Positions 16,417 through 19,078 of a stretch of 19,078 bases of DNA are shown here, in pieces. Where the stretch lies: NCBI GenBank assembly GCA_021850555.1, contig JAJZLX010000197.1, positions 1 to 19,078 of the forward strand, given 5' to 3'. Under the pieces are notes generated by a model that had not been told where the DNA came from, did not search any database, and worked only from the letters and a program-made list of their open reading frames with translations. The DNA is from Pseudomonadota bacterium (GTDB lineage: Bacteria > Pseudomonadota > Gammaproteobacteria > Steroidobacterales > Steroidobacteraceae). Positions within the stretch are counted from its first letter, which is position 1; each line of letters begins with the position of its first letter. Position numbers and translations under genes: made by a program.

Positions 16417-17514
16417 ATGGTGTCAGTGACGGCATTCGATAGCATTGGATCGATGGATGCAGAAAGTGCTGCCGATCGGAAGGACTCGGCCGGGGCGTTG
16501 CGTGCTCCCACCTTCTCCCGCGCAGGTACCGGCTTTGCCGGCCGGCATCACGGCGAGATCCTGCAAGGTGCGTGGCGAGCGCCCAAGGGCTCCGAACGCG
16601 TTGGGGGTGGGTCGGCGGATCCGATCGAGAACGGGACAGGCGCCGATGCATCCGTGGGAAGCTCGAGCTGTCCGGCGCCAGGTACGACAGGACCTGTGCA
16701 ATGCCTGGTGACGATGCCGGTGCCGGAGCACGGGAGCCGGGCCCGCTTTGAGCGAGGTTGCGATGCGGCGCTCGAGGTTCGGCCGGCCTGGAAGGTGAAG
16801 GCCGCGCGCGCGGCACGGCTGACGCTCGATTTTATCGGCGAGAAGCAGGTCGGCGGCGTGTTGACCGTCGATTGCCCGGTACCGGCAGGCCTGGGTCTCG
16901 GGTCCTCGACCAGCGACGTGGTCGCCGCCATCCGCGCCGTATGCGATGCCCATGGCACACCCATCGATTCGGGTCAGATCGCGCGGCTCGCCGTCGAGGC
17001 CGAGGGCGCCATCGATCCGATCATGTTCGAAGAGGGGGTGTTGTTTGCGCCTCGGCGGGGCCGGGTGCTGGAGCGCTGGGCGGGCGGGTTTCCGGAATTC
17101 CTCGTCGTCAGCGTCGACACCGACCCTGGGGGAGGCGGTGTCGACACGCTCAGCATGCCGGTGCCCCGCTACAGCGCCGCGGAGCTCGATCATTTTGACG
17201 AGTTGATTTCCCGCGCGCGCACGGCGTTTCGCGCGCGTGATGCGCAAGCCATGGCCGCGGTCGCGACTCGAAGCGCCGAGCTCAACCAGCGCTTACTGCC
17301 CATGCGGGGCTTCGGGCATCTGCTCGCCCTCACACGCCAGCCGGGCTGTCTCGGGCTGCAGATCTCGCACTCGGGCACGGTGGCCGGGCTGTTATTCGAT
17401 CCGGCTGCGGGGCCGGAGGCGGCACAGAGCGTGCGGCCGGCCGTGGAGGCCCTCGGGATGCAGTGCCTGGGGGGCTTCAGGACCGGGCCGGGGCGCGAGG
17501 GGGCGAAGGCCTGA
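16417..17514 (+). CDS. PduX-like GHMP kinase, likely L-threonine kinase
   Basis: PduX-type kinases phosphorylate L-threonine to L-threonine-3-phosphate, precursor of the aminopropanol arm of cobalamin. The 365-residue product has family marks: GEILQG at 46-51, QCLVTMP at 95-101, the GHMP phosphate loop 156-PAGLGLGSSTSD-167, an acidic EAEGAIDPIMFE segment and the C-terminal HSGTVAGLLFDP. Between the first two marks lies a ~40-residue Gly/Ser/Pro-rich stretch (about 52-91) that is not typical and lengthens the protein. The cysteine before GEL in Salmonella PduX is not present (AGRHHGEI). ATG at 16417 is used, but ATG at 16453 (MDAESAADRK) is also possible. The gene lies just upstream of a cobalamin riboswitch and cobN, which supports a corrinoid role, though the substrate remains inferred. 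Confidence 0.68.
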   Translation: MVSVTAFDSIGSMDAESAADRKDSAGALRAPTFSRAGTGFAGRHHGEILQGAWRAPKGSERVGGGSADPIENGTGADASVGSSSCPAPGTTGPVQCLVTMPVPEHGSRARFERGCDAALEVRPAWKVKAARAARLTLDFIGEKQVGGVLTVDCPVPAGLGLGSSTSDVVAAIRAVCDAHGTPIDSGQIARLAVEAEGAIDPIMFEEGVLFAPRRGRVLERWAGGFPEFLVVSVDTDPGGGGVDTLSMPVPRYSAAELDHFDELISRARTAFRARDAQAMAAVATRSAELNQRLLPMRGFGHLLALTRQPGCLGLQISHSGTVAGLLFDPAAGPEAAQSVRPAVEALGMQCLGGFRTGPGREGAKA

Positions 17515-17561
17515 GCGGCATCATCGCGGGCTCATGTCGGTGGCGCGCAAGTCGCGGTCGT

Positions 17562-17589
17562 TTGCGAAACAGCGAACGGTCAATATGAG
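17562..17589 (+). promoter_or_regulatory. Possible promoter upstream of the cobalamin riboswitch
   Basis: TTGCGA (17562-17567) and TATGAG (17584-17589) are 16 bases apart, each matching four of six consensus bases. They lie about 30-60 bases before the riboswitch aptamer, where a promoter for the cobN transcript would be expected. Support is positional and weak. Confidence 0.28.
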
Positions 17590-17621
17590 GATGGACATGA
17601 GAGTCGGCTGGCTCTAGCATG

Positions 17622-17800
17622 GCAGCATCGGACGGTGATGGGAATTCGGTGCGATCCGCTTCAGGGTCCAAGCCGAAGCTGCCCCCGCAACTGTAGGCGG
17701 TGAGCCGCGCGCCATTTACGCCACTGGGAAACCGGGAAGGCGGTGCGCGGCGTCTAACCGCAAGCCAGGAAACCTGCCGTCCACCGAAGTCTCGCAGACA
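17622..17800 (+). ncRNA. Cobalamin (adenosylcobalamin) riboswitch
   Basis: This is an mRNA leader that binds a corrinoid and represses downstream genes. The conserved blocks appear in order: GGGAATTCGGTGCGA (from 17640), AGCTGCCCCCGCAACTGTA (17678-17696), GCCACTGGGAAACCGGGAAGGC (17720-17741 region) and the B12 box AAGCCAGGAAACCTGCC (17762-17778). The closing stem GGACGG (17630-17635) pairs perfectly with CCGTCC (17777-17782). It lies 66-85 bases before the cobN start. No T run follows it, so control is more likely through ribosome access than through a terminator. Boundaries are approximate. Confidence 0.94.
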
Positions 17801-17824
17801 CACCGGCCGGGGTGAGCAGGTGCG

Positions 17825-17941
17825 ATGGGCGTTTGCGCTGACGACGTGGTTGCCAAGAGGCCCCTTTGCACAGCGCAGCGCCAACTCTCGCCGCATCTTC
17901 CATTGCCGAGCCGCCGGCGTCCCCGGTCATCGTACTGCTGA
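17825..17941 (+). other. Small open frame (38 codons) between riboswitch and cobN
   Basis: ATG at 17825 is preceded by GAGCAGG four bases upstream, and the frame runs 38 codons to a TGA at 17939, overlapping the cobN start at 17866 in another frame. It begins MGVCADDVVAKRPLC and ends with an Arg/Pro-rich stretch. I do not recognise it. It could be a leader peptide coupling translation to cobN, or chance. Confidence 0.25.
17855..17860 (+). promoter_or_regulatory. Ribosome binding site that fixes the TTG start of cobN
   Basis: AAGAGG lies five bases before TTG at 17866. The reading frame has a stop at 17839 and no other ATG, GTG or TTG before recognisable CobN sequence begins, so this site decides the start. 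It is the likely target of riboswitch control. Confidence 0.55.
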
Positions 17942-19078
17942 CCCACGCGGACAGCGACCTGGCCGCCCTCAGCCGCGCCCTCCCGGCTTTGCCGCGGGAC
18001 TTCCCGCGCGTATGCGGTCATAGCCTGCAGAGCCTCGGCGCCGAAGGGATGGGCGAGCTGCTCCATGGGGAGCTCTCCGGCGCGCGCGTGATCGTGGTTC
18101 GCATTCTCGGCCGTTTGAGCACCGTGCCCGGATGGCAGGCGCTGCACAAGGCGACGGCGGAACGCGGCCAGGCACTGCTCGTCGTGAGCGGTACGGGCGA
18201 GCCTTCCCCTGAGCTGGAATGCCTCTCCAGCGTCGCTCCCCGCGTGCTGCACGAGACGCAGGGCTTCCTGCAGGCCGGGGGCCCGGAGAATCTCGCGCAA
18301 TGCCTGAGGTTTCTGGCCGATCACCTGCTGCTCACCGGTTACGGCTACGAGCCTCCGGTTCCCCTGCCCGAGCATGGCATCTACTGTCCGGGCTTGGGTC
18401 AGGAGCCCGCCCAGACCCTGGAGACCTGGCTCTCCCGGCACGCCGGATCCGGGCAACCCGGCCGGGATGCGTGCCGTCCCGTGGTCGGCATCACCTTCTA
18501 CCGGGCGCACCGGCTGAGCGGCAATCTGCGCTTCATCGACGCGCTCATCGAGGCTCTCGAGCGCCGCGGGCTCGATGCGCTGCCTGTGTACACGGCGTCG
18601 CTGCGTGCGCTCGATGGCGAGGGTCGGCCGGCGGCGCTGTCGCTCTTCTTCCATGAAGGCCGGCCGCTGATCGACGCCCTGATCAACACCACCTCCTTCG
18701 CCACCGGCGAGGTGAGCGCCGAGAGCCGCACTCTCGAGGGCGGCTCGGCCGCGGCCTTCGCGCAGCTCGATGTGCCGGTCTTTCAGGCCATCGTGAGCAC
18801 CATGGAGCGCGCCGCCTGGGAGTCGGCCAGCCGCGGCCTGGCGCCGCTCGATACGGCGATGAACGTCGTGCTTCCGGAGTTCGACGGCAGGATCCTGACG
18901 GTGCCGCTGTCGTTCAAGGAAAAGCGCCGCCTGCACGACATGGAGGTGATCGAATATGCGCCCCTGCCCGATCGGGTGGAGCGCATCGCCGGCCTCGTGG
19001 CCGCGCAGGTGCGGCTGCGGCGCCTGCCTCGCGGGCAGCGGCGCATCGCCTTCGTCCTGACAAACTCCAACGCCAAGG
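17866..19078 (+). CDS. cobN: Cobaltochelatase subunit CobN, N-terminal part (3' end outside window)
   Basis: CobN is the large substrate-binding subunit of the ATP-dependent CobNST chelatase, which inserts cobalt into hydrogenobyrinic acid a,c-diamide in aerobic cobalamin synthesis. The 404 codons seen cover the N-terminal region of a protein normally well over 1000 residues. Visible family sequences are the opening VIVLLTHADSDLAALSRAL, GARVIVVRILG, AGGPENLAQCLRFLADHLLL, PVVGITFYRAHRLSGNLRFI, DALINTTSFATG, LDVPVFQAI, and RIAFVLTNSNAK at the edge. The frame has no stop up to the end of the window, so the gene is cut there. The only plausible start is TTG at 17866. The riboswitch directly upstream shows that the gene is repressed when corrinoid is plentiful, and the PduX-like kinase upstream fits the same pathway. 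cobS and cobT are not visible. Confidence 0.92.
   Translation, partial: MHSAAPTLAASSIAEPPASPVIVLLTHADSDLAALSRALPALPRDFPRVCGHSLQSLGAEGMGELLHGELSGARVIVVRILGRLSTVPGWQALHKATAERGQALLVVSGTGEPSPELECLSSVAPRVLHETQGFLQAGGPENLAQCLRFLADHLLLTGYGYEPPVPLPEHGIYCPGLGQEPAQTLETWLSRHAGSGQPGRDACRPVVGITFYRAHRLSGNLRFIDALIEALERRGLDALPVYTASLRALDGEGRPAALSLFFHEGRPLIDALINTTSFATGEVSAESRTLEGGSAAAFAQLDVPVFQAIVSTMERAAWESASRGLAPLDTAMNVVLPEFDGRILTVPLSFKEKRRLHDMEVIEYAPLPDRVERIAGLVAAQVRLRRLPRGQRRIAFVLTNSNAK

Noticed and set aside
16394..16421. Promoter-like pair TTGCCT and TATGGT before the PduX-like gene
   Set aside because: The -10 box would overlap the ATG at 16417; it would work only if the start is the later ATG at 16453, which is not established.
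17534..17617. 27-residue basic open frame (MSVARKSRSF...) before the riboswitch
   Set aside because: Very short, no clear ribosome binding site, overlaps the likely promoter region and resembles chance coding.
17716..18936. 406-codon minus-strand open frame opposite cobN
   Set aside because: The plus strand here encodes unmistakable CobN and the riboswitch; the minus frame shows only shadow composition.

Overview
The window is GC-rich, densely packed bacterial chromosome. Gene content and order point to a gammaproteobacterium, perhaps near the Xanthomonadales/Nevskiales/Steroidobacter side. The strongest clue is the conserved series trmJ - cysteine desulfurase - iscA - ndk - rlmN - pilF/pilW - rodZ - hisS - yfgM - bamB - der, with secD-secF and suhB just upstream. 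The taxonomic placement is inference from gene order and protein resemblance; no marker RNA is present.

Layout. Positions 2-3832 (+): the 3' end of secD, secF, suhB (inositol monophosphatase family) and an APC-family amino acid permease. Positions 4011-6687 (+): trmJ, a cysteine desulfurase fused to a degenerate IscU-like domain, and iscA. A 354-bp gap (6688-7041) holds three stem-loops, two of them inside a direct repeat with a 106-bp period. Positions 7042-14983 (+): ndk, rlmN, pilF, rodZ, hisS, yfgM, bamB and der, mostly overlapping or a few bases apart. These cover nucleotide balance, rRNA/tRNA modification, type IV pili, cell shape, tRNA charging, the outer-membrane BAM complex and ribosome assembly. 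Positions 15126-16295 (-): a glutaryl-CoA-dehydrogenase-like flavoenzyme, convergent with der. Positions 16417-19078 (+): a cobalamin-related end, with a PduX-like GHMP kinase, a clear cobalamin riboswitch and the 5' part of cobN (running off the window).

How the genes fit together. Most of the window is conserved housekeeping, so I do not claim a new system in it. The departures from the usual pattern are: (i) the Isc locus is reduced to desulfurase plus IscA, with the scaffold present only as a fused domain that has lost nearly all cluster ligands; (ii) ispG is absent from its usual place between rodZ and hisS; (iii) the PduX-like kinase carries a low-complexity insertion and lies upstream of, not behind, the cobalamin riboswitch; (iv) a 38-codon reading frame with its own ribosome binding site lies between the riboswitch and cobN and overlaps the cobN start; (v) start codons are often GTG or TTG.

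The cobN frame is open from a TTG at 17866 to the window edge. No tRNA, rRNA, insertion sequence, CRISPR array, prophage or attachment site was seen.
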